A DNA stretch of 23,716 nt, taken from a virus. The stretch covers positions 1-23,716 of the IMG/VR virus record IMGVR_UViG_3300049459_000137, one strand, 5' to 3'. The notes beneath the pieces are model-generated. The model saw nothing but the letters and a program-made list of their open reading frames with translations. It made no database searches and was not told where the DNA came from. How positions within the stretch are numbered: position 1 is the first letter of the stretch; each line of letters begins with the position of its first letter. Both the position numbers and the translations under genes were made by a program. Below are positions 6,914 to 14,199 of this stretch, piece after piece.

Positions 6914-7169
6914 TCAAGGTCAGCAGGTCCGCTTCGGTCAATCCGGTCATGCTGCCGAACAACGACAGCTCCTGTTTTTCATAGTCACCGTTGCCGGCGA
7001 CCTTGGACGCGCGCCAGTCCTTGACGCTGGGCGCGCGCATGGTCACCACGTCGGTCAACACATTGCTGATCAGGGTTGGGTATTTGAGCGTTACGGTCAC
7101 GCCCTCATCGCTCAGCTTCAGCCACTTCGGCAAGGTCGGGGCGGTGGTGTCTTGAGTTACTTGAGTCAT
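6849..7169 (-). CDS. E: Tail assembly chaperone E, left module
   Basis: A 106-aa protein of the P2 gpE/Mu gp41-like tail assembly family, sitting between tube and tape measure genes as expected. The central part (VTLKYP, then MRAPSVKDW and FGSMTGLTEADLLTLKYKDY) is typical. With its frameshifted form it coats the tape measure before tube polymerisation and is absent from the virion. AAGGA lies ten bases upstream of the ATG, and the tube gene stop is 14 bases away. It ends EEDDV at a TAA that overlaps the E' frame. Confidence 0.87.
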   Translation of the reverse strand: MTQVTQDTTAPTLPKWLKLSDEGVTVTLKYPTLISNVLTDVVTMRAPSVKDWRASKVAGNGDYEKQELSLFGSMTGLTEADLLTLKYKDYNRLSAGYFRLVEEDDV

Positions 7170-7182
7170 GTTCTATGAGTCC

Positions 7183-7686
7183 TTAGAGGCCGAGGGCCGA
7201 ACGTTCTTCCGCCAGTTGATCGACGCCGTCGACCACCTGAATCATGTTGAGTGGGTCGATCTCGTACATCACGCGCCCGTCGATTTCGAGCTTGTAATAA
7301 ATGGCCTTGATCGCGTGCTTGATTTCCGCCTTGTCGCCCGGCTTCCAGTCGCCCATGTCGACCTCTTTGATGCCACCGCGCAGGGTGACCACCACCGGCG
7401 TGATCGCGCCTTTCAGGCCCTTGAAGGCGCCTCGAAAGACGATGGTGCAAGCGGTCTGATCGGCCAGCCCGAAGTACTTCAGCGCCTCACGGCGCACGCC
7501 GTTGGTGGTAAAGGCCGCTTCCAGCTTTTCCAGGCCCATGCCCATTTCGATCGGGGCGGACATGCCGCCGCCCTGATAGTCGTCGGTCTTTTGCGTCAGC
7601 TTGGGCAGCGACAGGGTGGGCACGTCGCCGGCGAAACTCACACCGTCGACAAAGGCGTTCATGTTGGAGAGAACTTGAGGAATCAT
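7183..7686 (-). CDS. FII: Major tail tube protein FII, left module
   Basis: This 167-aa protein matches the P2 FII contractile tail tube family: the MIPQVLSNMNAFVDG start, the P-x-L-S-L-P-K-L segment, and the central D-Y-Q-G-G-G-M-S-A-P-I-E-M-G-M-G region. The end has the usual DPLNMIQVVDGVD. It polymerises as hexameric rings inside the sheath. Length agrees with P2 FII (about 170 aa). AAGGGG stands nine bases upstream of the ATG, 12 bases after the sheath stop. The right module has its own tube protein at 20093-20617 with the same fold features but low visible identity. Confidence 0.94.
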   Translation of the reverse strand: MIPQVLSNMNAFVDGVSFAGDVPTLSLPKLTQKTDDYQGGGMSAPIEMGMGLEKLEAAFTTNGVRREALKYFGLADQTACTIVFRGAFKGLKGAITPVVVTLRGGIKEVDMGDWKPGDKAEIKHAIKAIYYKLEIDGRVMYEIDPLNMIQVVDGVDQLAEERSALGL

Positions 7687-7698
7687 CGTGCGAGCCCC

Positions 7699-8865
7699 TT
7701 AGGCGGATTCAAGAACTTCGGTCAACCATTCGTTGGTGACTTCAATGAGGAAATTCGGGTTTTCGGCCGGCGGCACGTCGGTGAAGCGGATGCGCCAGAA
7801 CACTTTGCCCTGCTCGATTTGGCTGGCCGTGTTCCGCTCCTTGTCCGCGTAGACCTCGAAGTTGATCACCGCGCCGGCGTTCTTCTGGTCGCGCATGAAC
7901 GCCTGAAGGCCCTCGGTCACGTCCTGCACGTAGGTCTTGGTGATCGAGCGGTCGACCGCCCACTTGTGCCCCGCCTGGATCGCATCCATGAGGATGTCGC
8001 AGGTCCGCACCCGGGTGACGAACGCCCATTTCGGATCGCTGGACAGCGTGCGGTTACCCCACAGGCGATACCCGCCGTCACGAATGATCGTGGCGATGTT
8101 TGCGTTGTTCAGCAGGTTGGCTCGGCAGGTTTCGTCGCCGTCCAGGTACTCGATCGGGCGCGTGGTGCCGGTGATGCCGACAAACTCTTTGTTCGACGGC
8201 GATGCCCAGTAACCGTACGTGGCGTCGGTCCAGGCAAACAGGCCCGCCACCCACGCCGAGCCCGGCGCATCGATGGTTGCGCTCAATACCGAGTCCCAGT
8301 ACTTGACGCCGGGATCGACCATGTACAGACGCTTGCTGCCGAACTCCAGGGCGTAGGCCAAGGCCGCTTCATCGGTGGTGTTCGGGCCGTCGATGATGGC
8401 GATCGCACGCAACTTGGCGGCCAGGGCATCCATGGCGGTGGCCACGGCTTGGGTGGCCGAGTGCTTCGGGGTGATCAGCAGTTTCGGCTGGGCGTTGTGC
8501 TTGCTCTTGCCATCGAGCAGCGCTTGCAGGCCGGTACGGTGACCATCGGCCAGCACCCCGCCAATGATGGCGGATGTTTGCAGCGCGGCGTCTTCCAGCT
8601 TAGGGACGCCGATCGCGACGATCACCGCTTTGGCGCGCACATAGATCGCCTGGGCGGCCTTGGTGATCGCCGAGTCAGGGCCGAACGCGGCAATGGCTTC
8701 GCGCTCGGACGTGAGCAACACCAGCTCGCCGGCCTTGGCCGTACCGCCGCCGAGAATGCCTGGGGTGAAGGTGTCGCACAGGCCGATGATCGACGACGAC
8801 GGCAGCGAAATAGTCCGTGCGCCGTTGTCGATCAACGAAGTGGTGACGCCGTGAAAGAAACTCAT
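7699..8865 (-). CDS. FI: Tail sheath protein FI, left module
   Basis: This 388-aa protein is a P2 FI-type contractile sheath. It starts MSFFHGVTTSLIDNG, has the early IIGLCDTF segment, a central W-A-S-P-S-N-K-E-F-V-G-I-T-G-T block, and the NNANIATIIRDGGYRLWGNRTL segment that is the family hallmark (residues roughly 255-280). Its length is close to P2 FI (396 aa). The start at 8865 is chosen because a GGAG lies 12 bases upstream, and an upstream in-frame start (8898) would lie in a hairpin. It is the first gene of the second tail module, separated from fibre chaperone G by two terminator-like hairpins. Confidence 0.95.
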   Translation of the reverse strand: MSFFHGVTTSLIDNGARTISLPSSSIIGLCDTFTPGILGGGTAKAGELVLLTSEREAIAAFGPDSAITKAAQAIYVRAKAVIVAIGVPKLEDAALQTSAIIGGVLADGHRTGLQALLDGKSKHNAQPKLLITPKHSATQAVATAMDALAAKLRAIAIIDGPNTTDEAALAYALEFGSKRLYMVDPGVKYWDSVLSATIDAPGSAWVAGLFAWTDATYGYWASPSNKEFVGITGTTRPIEYLDGDETCRANLLNNANIATIIRDGGYRLWGNRTLSSDPKWAFVTRVRTCDILMDAIQAGHKWAVDRSITKTYVQDVTEGLQAFMRDQKNAGAVINFEVYADKERNTASQIEQGKVFWRIRFTDVPPAENPNFLIEVTNEWLTEVLESA

Positions 8866-8886
8866 AAGGCTCAATCTCCAGAAACG

Positions 8887-8910
8887 AAAAAGCCCCACAT
8901 AAGCGAGGCT
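8887..8910 (-). terminator. Hairpin with U-tract upstream of the left sheath gene
   Basis: On the minus strand AGCCTCGC-TTAT-GTGGGGCT forms an eight-pair stem with two G-U pairs and is followed by TTTTCG. It lies 21 bases upstream of the FI start codon and would stop or attenuate transcription coming from the fibre genes. Confidence 0.6.
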
Positions 8911-8925
8911 GTCAGGGATGTTCGT

Positions 8926-8936
8926 GTTACGCGTAA
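8926..8936. repeat. Second copy of the GTTACGCGTAA palindromic motif
   Basis: The 11 bases GTTACGCGTAA (palindromic TTACGCGTAA core) repeat the centre of the 20-bp palindrome at 2937-2956. In both places the motif is followed, on the minus strand, by a hairpin with a U-tract and then by the start of a tail gene. Confidence 0.45.
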
Positions 8937-8945
8937 TGGAAAAGA

Positions 8946-8972
8946 AAACGCCCCGTCAGTGCGGGGCGTTTA
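8946..8972. terminator. Bidirectional terminator after fibre chaperone G
   Basis: A ten-pair perfect stem (8946-8955 with 8962-8971; AAACGCCCCG) encloses a six-base loop. On the minus strand the stem ends in a T-rich run (GTTTTCTTTT); on the plus strand TTTATTT follows. The stop codon of G (8970-8972) overlaps the stem base. This is the best terminator for the whole right-hand late operon and marks the seam between the two tail modules. Confidence 0.8.
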
Positions 8973-9527
8973 TTTGGGTTGGTCGGCGATCCAACTCGGC
9001 GACACCGGTCGGTCTTTTTGATCCGGGAACTGCCCGGCTTCCGGCCAGTTGCGCAGAGCCTGTCGATAGGCATACAGCTCCGCGCGTTGATCGGCGCTTA
9101 GCGGGTAATCAGGCATGACCAGATAATCGGTGCTCGCAATTTGCGCATTGCGCCACGCTCGCTCTCCCGCTTGCGCCGCTGCAATCTGCGCCACCGCATC
9201 CAGAACCCAGTCCCCACCAGCCCACACATAGAACTGACCTGGCCAGCGCTTGGCGGTCAGTCCTTCAGGCAGATCGCCAAGCGCGGAATACTCCTCCGCG
9301 ACGCCTGGTTCTTCCGTGCGGAAAACCATGCCGCGATAGTCGGCCAATTGTTGCGGCTTCTCCTCGACCAGCACCCATACGTGGCCAGCCTCGGGCTGGC
9401 TCAGAGGCTTTTCCAGCTGGACGGTATTGCCCGGCAGATACTGGCCAAATCCCGGGACCTCGGGAAAATCTGGAAACTCAAACGGCCCGGTCAGGATGCC
9501 GAGCGGGTCGAACACATAGATATTCAT
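8970..9527 (-). CDS. G: Tail fibre assembly chaperone G
   Basis: This 185-aa protein lies directly after the fibre gene and fits the tail-fibre assembly (Tfa/gpG) group: an N-terminal beta-rich part beginning MNIYVFDP, a TAKRWPGQFYVW segment, and a C-terminal helical chaperone-type region with ALRNWPEAGQFP near the end. Such proteins help trimerise the fibre and may remain attached to its tip. The start at 9527 is selected because GAGG lies just upstream; the two preceding codons are in frame but need a GTG. Fibre and chaperone usually co-vary, so this gene belongs with H. It ends inside the terminator at 8946-8972. Confidence 0.85.
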   Translation of the reverse strand: MNIYVFDPLGILTGPFEFPDFPEVPGFGQYLPGNTVQLEKPLSQPEAGHVWVLVEEKPQQLADYRGMVFRTEEPGVAEEYSALGDLPEGLTAKRWPGQFYVWAGGDWVLDAVAQIAAAQAGERAWRNAQIASTDYLVMPDYPLSADQRAELYAYRQALRNWPEAGQFPDQKDRPVSPSWIADQPK

Positions 9528-9534
9528 TAGCACC

Positions 9535-10767
9535 TCAGATCACTTTAATTCGGCCCGGATAGGCAATGTTTTTCGGGACCGTCTCAGCGCCGCCAGCGGC
9601 GCCAGTGCTGCCACCAGTCGGGGTAGCATAGGTGATGCTCCCGCCGCCCATCGCCTGCGTGCCGTAGCCTGCAGAAGGTGCATAGTGGGCGTGACTCTTG
9701 AAATCATCGAGCCGATAGCTGCCCGCAGGACGGCCCGGATCAATCCCGGCAGACTCGTCAAGGGGGCGGAAGAATTTACCGCGCGCATCTGGACCACGGA
9801 ACGTGGTCGCACCATCGCCCGAGGTCCAACCGCCCTCCATACCCCCACGAGCGGCTTCCGTAGTCAGCATTCCCGACTGCTGAGCGTGGTCCCACAACCA
9901 TGGCCAATCGGCACGAATAAATAGGGCATTGCCCAACGGAGCGTTACCCCCCGGATTCAATACGGTCGTCGTTTCAAACACGGGCCGGCCGAGTGCCGTA
10001 CCGTCTAAGCGCGCAATCGGTATCCAGCTGCCCTTGCCATCACTGCGCAAATGCCAATAATCCCCGGCCCCCATCAGGACCAGGAACGAATAGCCGGCCG
10101 CATTCAGATGGGTATGGAACTTGATTTTGTTGCTACCGGCCGCCTTGATCACCAACCGGTTGATGGTGTTATCGACCCGTCGCACCACCACACCACGAAC
10201 ACCCAGCGCCGAGTTGGCGTCGGGCAGCTCAACCGTCAACGCCCCTGCGCTGGCATCAATCAGGACAAGCCCCAACTCGTTTGCCACCAAGGACTTTGAT
10301 GTGTTGACCTCCACTAAAGGGAATTGGCCCACGCCGTTAATCAAGTCGATTGTTTCGGTTTTGGTGAAGGCGTCGGCGATCCCATAACTGAGCAGCGTTG
10401 TTGGATTGCTCCCGCCTATGACTAATCCTTTGGCGTTGACGGATACCTTCGTGAATGAACCGGCCGCGACTCCGCTATCAGCCAAAGCCAGTGTGATCTC
10501 AGTATCTGCACTGCCATCGTAGGTACCCGACCCTGTTGCCGCACCCTTGAATTTCAGCGTTCGAGCTGTCTTCAGTTGGAGTGCCTTGCCGACAGCGTTC
10601 GTACCAGCAATGACCTTATCAATCTGATCCCTCAGCCATTTTGTCCGACTTGCCAGCTGTTTAGCTTGCAAGTTGTCGATGCCTTCCGCCCCCCCTAATA
10701 CAGGGTCGGATGTCTCAAGCTGGTAGATGCCTTCCGGCCATTCATTGATTTCGGGTAGATCGGCCAT
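9535..10767 (-). CDS. H: Tail fibre protein H
   Basis: This 410-aa protein is the receptor-binding fibre. Residues 1-60 (ending LRDQID) are the type of N-terminal segment that attaches to the baseplate. The middle holds Gly/Ser/Thr/Asn-rich beta repeats. The C-terminal third has a collar-like FRGPDARGKFFRPLD motif at about 325-340, then RLDDFKSHAH and a Gly-rich terminus, as in Pseudomonas R-tailocin and P2-like fibres. It is shorter than P2 H (669 aa). Start and upstream stop overlap as TAATG. Codon use is somewhat less GC-rich than in the left module. Only this one fibre gene serves both tail modules in the window. Confidence 0.92.
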   Translation of the reverse strand: MADLPEINEWPEGIYQLETSDPVLGGAEGIDNLQAKQLASRTKWLRDQIDKVIAGTNAVGKALQLKTARTLKFKGAATGSGTYDGSADTEITLALADSGVAAGSFTKVSVNAKGLVIGGSNPTTLLSYGIADAFTKTETIDLINGVGQFPLVEVNTSKSLVANELGLVLIDASAGALTVELPDANSALGVRGVVVRRVDNTINRLVIKAAGSNKIKFHTHLNAAGYSFLVLMGAGDYWHLRSDGKGSWIPIARLDGTALGRPVFETTTVLNPGGNAPLGNALFIRADWPWLWDHAQQSGMLTTEAARGGMEGGWTSGDGATTFRGPDARGKFFRPLDESAGIDPGRPAGSYRLDDFKSHAHYAPSAGYGTQAMGGGSITYATPTGGSTGAAGGAETVPKNIAYPGRIKVI

Positions 10768-11348
10768 TAGCTGCTCCCATGGTTGTATTGGCCATCGCGA
10801 CGCGCTACGCCGTTATGCCGTATGGGGACTGACTGATAGTCGAGTGTCACCAGGCGGCAGCGTGTAGGAGCGACAGATAGAAGAAGGCGGCGCAGGAGCG
10901 CGGCCTGATCATTGGTAATGACGCGTTGAAGAAAGACCCGGTAAAGCGGCCAGGCGGAAGAGTCGCCATGGACGTAAGCGCCATTTCTCGTGATTGACCC
11001 ATCGTGTATTCGATTGCTCAAGCCTTCCTGGAGCGTTACCTCACCAAAGCCCAGCAAGCGAATGACCTCGCGAATAGCCCAAGGCGTACCTTTATAGCGA
11101 TGCAACTGGGCGGCGTTCTTGATCAGATTGCGCTTGGCTTCCTCTGATTCAGCCAGTAGCCAGGCTGCCTCATCGAGCAGAGAGAACTGATCTGCGAGGT
11201 GGGGTAGCAACTGGGGCTTAACCAGGTCAACCAGGTAAACCAACATGGCGTTGAGATCGAGCCCTTCCAACGTCTCATCGAGCAGCTCGCAAAGCACCGC
11301 GAAGCGCTCGTCGCTAGCCAATGCCGGTGGTAATTGCTGACTAGCCAT
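10767..11348 (-). CDS. I: Baseplate wedge protein I
   Basis: A 193-aa protein of the P2 gpI tail family, part of the baseplate wedge that links J to the fibre. The central run KRNLIKNAAQLHRYKGTPWAIR is the recognisable family core (near residue 75-95), and it ends in a variable segment before the fibre gene. The start at 11348 is chosen because it overlaps the J stop by eight bases; a longer start at 11399 would overlap J much more. It ends in the H start (TAATG). Confidence 0.92.
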   Translation of the reverse strand: MASQQLPPALASDERFAVLCELLDETLEGLDLNAMLVYLVDLVKPQLLPHLADQFSLLDEAAWLLAESEEAKRNLIKNAAQLHRYKGTPWAIREVIRLLGFGEVTLQEGLSNRIHDGSITRNGAYVHGDSSAWPLYRVFLQRVITNDQAALLRRLLLSVAPTRCRLVTLDYQSVPIRHNGVARRDGQYNHGSS

Positions 11349-12465
11349 AGACCACCCCGGCATCCTCAAGCTGGATCGAGGTGCAGTTCGCCCATTCATT
11401 CCCCATCAGCTCAACCGGCGCAACGCCTACAAATCCCAGGTCCGCCCGATAAACGCCATTCACCTGCAGCAATGCGGTCAGTTGCTCCTGGACCAGATCG
11501 CGACCGAGACCTGCACGTCGCTCAACGGCATACTTCTCGGCTGCCGCTTTGGCAGCCTTCATGGCCTCAACACGATCTGCCGTGTCGTAAAAAGTGATGC
11601 GTGCCTTGATTTCGTAGGCGACCTCGGTGGGCGCATACGCGTGAACGGTGTCGCAAAGCGGACGCAGCTTTTCGCCGCTGACCTGGCTTTTGACCCGTTG
11701 AAGCAGATCGTCTGAAGGCAATCCGGTAATGGTCAGCGGGAACAGCGCCACATGGCCATTCGGCTGGCCTTCGTCAGGCCCATGCACGGCGACATCAATG
11801 ATTGACTGGTGTACGGCCAGAGCGTGGTAGCGATAGGCTCCCCGGCTGCCGGCGTTGCTGAAAGCTTCAGGTGCCAAGATGATCCGCTCTCGGTAGCGGT
11901 CGTCCTCCTCATCCTCAGCACCCTCCACTGTGACGTTGATATTGGTTGCGACCAGTCCCTCTGCGGGTGAGTTACCAATGCTGCCGATCTGGCCAACAGC
12001 CCAACCATTGCCCAGCTCTCCGACCGTCAAGCACGTGGCCGTCATGCTGACCTGAGTCTGTCCGGCCAGAATGATGGCGTCTTGGTCAGTTAGAAAAGCC
12101 AGTTTGGCGTCTTGGGTGCTGACGCGAGTGCCGGCACGAATCAGCAATGGTTGCTGCACTGCGGCCGGCATGGTGAAACGCAATGTGCAACGCGCAGGGA
12201 CCGCCAATAGCCGAGGGGTGGCGACCAGTTCGCCCAGGTAATCAAGAATCGGAGCCTTGGCGTAACGCACCAGGAGCTGCTCGCCAGCACTTTGTATGGC
12301 CATCTGCAGACGAGTCTCTGAATAGGCGACCTGGTCTATAAACAGTCGCTCTACCTGCGCGGGATACAGTGTTTTCCCTGTCTTGCCTTCATATCGAGCA
12401 ATTAGGCTGGCTTCGTTGGCCGCTGGATCAATCTTGACGAATACCGGTTTAGGCAGCTCGCGCAT
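11341..12465 (-). CDS. J: Baseplate wedge protein J
   Basis: This 374-aa protein is a P2 gpJ/baseplate J-like protein, a main wedge component. Visible traits are the early Q-V-E-R-L-F-I-D-Q-V-A-Y-S-E-T region, the ILDYLGELV segment near residue 75, and D-D-R-Y-R-E-R-I near residue 190 followed by SNAGSRGAYRYHA, the family signature. The gene overlaps W by 17 bases and I by 8, so W, J and I are translated as a block. Confidence 0.95.
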   Translation of the reverse strand: MRELPKPVFVKIDPAANEASLIARYEGKTGKTLYPAQVERLFIDQVAYSETRLQMAIQSAGEQLLVRYAKAPILDYLGELVATPRLLAVPARCTLRFTMPAAVQQPLLIRAGTRVSTQDAKLAFLTDQDAIILAGQTQVSMTATCLTVGELGNGWAVGQIGSIGNSPAEGLVATNINVTVEGAEDEEDDRYRERIILAPEAFSNAGSRGAYRYHALAVHQSIIDVAVHGPDEGQPNGHVALFPLTITGLPSDDLLQRVKSQVSGEKLRPLCDTVHAYAPTEVAYEIKARITFYDTADRVEAMKAAKAAAEKYAVERRAGLGRDLVQEQLTALLQVNGVYRADLGFVGVAPVELMGNEWANCTSIQLEDAGVVYG

Positions 12466-12826
12466 AAGGCACCTCGGTCAACTGGGCGACACCGTCCGCG
12501 ACACGCCACTGCACGCGCACAACGATGCGCGAGTCCTCAACGAGCACTAGCACCTGAACGACCGAGACTCGGGTTTCCCACCGACGGATAGCGTCGACCG
12601 CTTCACGCACCAAGTGCGGGGTCACTCGGTTGACAGGCCAGTCGATATACAGATGAATGTCGCTGCCAAACTCTGGACGATGGGCGTCACTGCCTTTGGG
12701 TGTGGTCAGGATGATTCGGATGGCTTGGTCGATATCGCGCAGCCCCTCGACAACCGCCCCGGATGTACCGAGGGCGGGTTGCCAGTAGGCGGCAGTGATG
12801 CTGGTGAAAGGAGTGGGCGTCGTCAT
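12449..12826 (-). CDS. W: Baseplate protein W (gp25-like)
   Basis: A 125-aa protein of the GPW/gp25 family, the lysozyme-like fold protein of the baseplate wedge that starts sheath attachment. Key residues seen are DAHRPEFGSDI near residue 45-55 followed by LYIDWP, and the R-R-W-E-T-R-V segment near 90. It is normally next to V; here a plus-strand gene (12942-13628) separates them. The ATG at 12826 has only a weak GGG upstream. The 22-base repeat at 12859-12880 lies 33 bases upstream and could carry a promoter. Confidence 0.93.
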   Translation of the reverse strand: MTTPTPFTSITAAYWQPALGTSGAVVEGLRDIDQAIRIILTTPKGSDAHRPEFGSDIHLYIDWPVNRVTPHLVREAVDAIRRWETRVSVVQVLVLVEDSRIVVRVQWRVADGVAQLTEVPYARAA

Positions 12827-12858
12827 GCGCCCATGATGCGAAAACCAGCTGGCACTGG

Positions 12859-12880
12859 CTTTTAATCGAGTTTAAAGAGA
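12859..12880. promoter_or_regulatory. Shared 22-base element, copy A
   Basis: This stretch begins CTTTTAATCGAG and ends TTTAAAGAGA. It is identical over 22 bases to 19640-19661, and the eight bases to the left match with two differences. It contains an imperfect dyad (CTTTTAA, five-base spacer, TTTAAAG; one mismatch per arm). It lies between the minus-strand W start and the plus-strand DUF4145 gene. It could be an operator or promoter for the cargo gene, for W, or for both. Confidence 0.6.
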
Positions 12881-12941
12881 GTGGTATGAAATAACGCGGC
12901 AGGCATTAGTATATAGATAATCGCCAGAATGGAAGACAGTG

Positions 12942-13628
12942 ATGAGTCAGTTCGTACCTCCAGAATACAACAAAGCTAGCTTTAACTGCCCCCATTGCCA
13001 GGCTTTTGCTGGTATGAGTTGGGACGCCCTGAATGCAGGGGTGCGCAGCCCTGTAGGCTTTATGTCCGCACAATGCCACAGTTGCAAGAAAAGAAGCATA
13101 TGGCGTTTGAGAGCGCTTGATAAAGGTGTCTCCCTCGACCTTGCAGCATTCACTGAGGCAGATATGGTTTATCCACTGTCGGTGAACGCGGCGCCCGCCC
13201 ACCCGCTAATGCCAGAGTTGATAAAGGAGGATTTTGAGGAAGCACGCCAAATTGCGTCAATATCGCCTCGGTCAGCCGCTGCACTGCTAAGGCTCTGCCT
13301 AGAAAAGCTCTGTCAGCATCTAACGGGCACAACCAATAAGATTGATACACAGATTGCGGAACTTGTAGAAAAAGGACTACCTCGTAAGATCCAGCAAGCT
13401 TTGGATACGGTCCGAGTTATTGGGAACGAGGCAGTTCATCCTGGAACCCTTGACCTAAAGGATAGCGATACATTCGTCTACCCATTATTTCGCTTGATCA
13501 ATCTCATTGTTGAAGACCAGATCGCCAGCCCTAACGCTATCAATGACCTTTTTGAGTTGCTCCCTGAGGATAAACGCAAGGGGATTGAGCAGAGGGATGC
13601 AAGAAGGAAAGGCGCGGCAAAGAAATGA
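12942..13628 (+). CDS. Zinc-ribbon plus DUF4145 protein, cargo gene between V and W
   Basis: This 228-aa protein runs against the late operon. Residues 16-48 form a zinc ribbon (CPHC ... CHSC). A helical domain at about 95-200 resembles DUF4145: A-A-A-L-L-R-L-C-L-E-K-L near 110 and RVIGNEAVHPG near 165. DUF4145 is linked to the HEPN superfamily and is found in restriction and other defence proteins. The N-x3-H part of the HEPN motif is present, but Gly stands where a catalytic Arg would be expected, so RNase activity is doubtful. GGAAG lies seven bases upstream of the ATG at 12942. The gene ends one base before the V stop, tail to tail. Codon use is more AT-rich than its neighbours, consistent with acquired cargo. 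Confidence 0.85.
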   Translation: MSQFVPPEYNKASFNCPHCQAFAGMSWDALNAGVRSPVGFMSAQCHSCKKRSIWRLRALDKGVSLDLAAFTEADMVYPLSVNAAPAHPLMPELIKEDFEEARQIASISPRSAAALLRLCLEKLCQHLTGTTNKIDTQIAELVEKGLPRKIQQALDTVRVIGNEAVHPGTLDLKDSDTFVYPLFRLINLIVEDQIASPNAINDLFELLPEDKRKGIEQRDARRKGAAKK

Positions 13629-13629
13629 T

Positions 13630-14181
13630 CTAGTGAGAGTGGTGGTTGGAGTTACCACCTGCATCCATCACCGTGCCTGTTATGTTGACATTTCCATCCA
13701 CGCTTAGGTTTCCATTCACCTGTAGGTTGCCATTCAAGGCGACCTGCGGGATATCCAGAGTCGCTGACGGCGCCTTCACCACCACCGGCTCACCGGCTTC
13801 AACCGTGATATTCCGGCCGCACTTCACAAGCAATGCGCCCACACTATCCAACGTCATCACCCCGGCCTTACGATCATATGTTGAGACAGTGCCATCGCTG
13901 TACCGTACATAGTCCGTGTCCTCATCGACCACGGGCGGTGGCTCGGCGGTTGAATAGATCCCGCCCAGGTAAACACCACCTACTCCGTCAGAGTCCAGCA
14001 ACACGGCGACCTGCTCGTTCAGTTCAGGCAGCAACGGCCGACGCTTCGTGCCTTGGGTATTGCGCTGGGGCACATTGAGCCAGTAGCTCTCAACCCCATC
14101 GCGATCATCCAGGCGCACCCGTATGCGGCAAGTTAGGTGATCCACAGCGCTGACTTCCCCATACTCCAGCTCAACACCCAT
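13630..14181 (-). CDS. V: Baseplate spike protein V
   Basis: A 183-aa protein of the P2 gpV family, the membrane-piercing spike at the tail tip. The N-terminal OB-fold part (to about residue 85) includes LPELNEQVAVLLDSDG and GGVYLGGIYS. This is followed by a beta-helix built of short V-x-G-N-L/V-x-V-x-G repeats (ALNGNLQVNGNLSVDGNVNITG). It ends GNSNHHSH, with the H-x-H metal-binding motif that holds iron in P2 and R-pyocin spikes. GGAG lies 11 bases upstream. It is the only spike gene in the window, so both hub proteins (D) would have to use it. Confidence 0.95.
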   Translation of the reverse strand: MGVELEYGEVSAVDHLTCRIRVRLDDRDGVESYWLNVPQRNTQGTKRRPLLPELNEQVAVLLDSDGVGGVYLGGIYSTAEPPPVVDEDTDYVRYSDGTVSTYDRKAGVMTLDSVGALLVKCGRNITVEAGEPVVVKAPSATLDIPQVALNGNLQVNGNLSVDGNVNITGTVMDAGGNSNHHSH

Positions 14182-14199
14182 CAGTTTGATTCTCCATTG

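Noticed and set aside
4016-7024. Open frame of about 1000 codons on the plus strand, opposite the left tape measure
   Set aside because: It is rich in Arg, His, Gly and Leu with no domain, lies wholly antisense to a clear tape measure and E gene, and is explained by the strong GC3 bias of those genes.
8926-8936. PrtN-type P-box controlling the left module
   Set aside because: The palindromes here do not look like the repeated P-box pattern of pyocin promoters as I remember it, so no such call is made.
7168-9021. Open frame of 617 codons on the plus strand, opposite sheath and tube
   Set aside because: Same reason: antisense shadow of FI and FII with His/Arg/Asp-rich composition and no motif.
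12881-12941. -10/-35 promoter boxes for the DUF4145 gene (TATGAAAT, GATAAT)
   Set aside because: Several AT-rich matches are possible but none has a matching -35 at proper spacing, and none is shared with the second locus.
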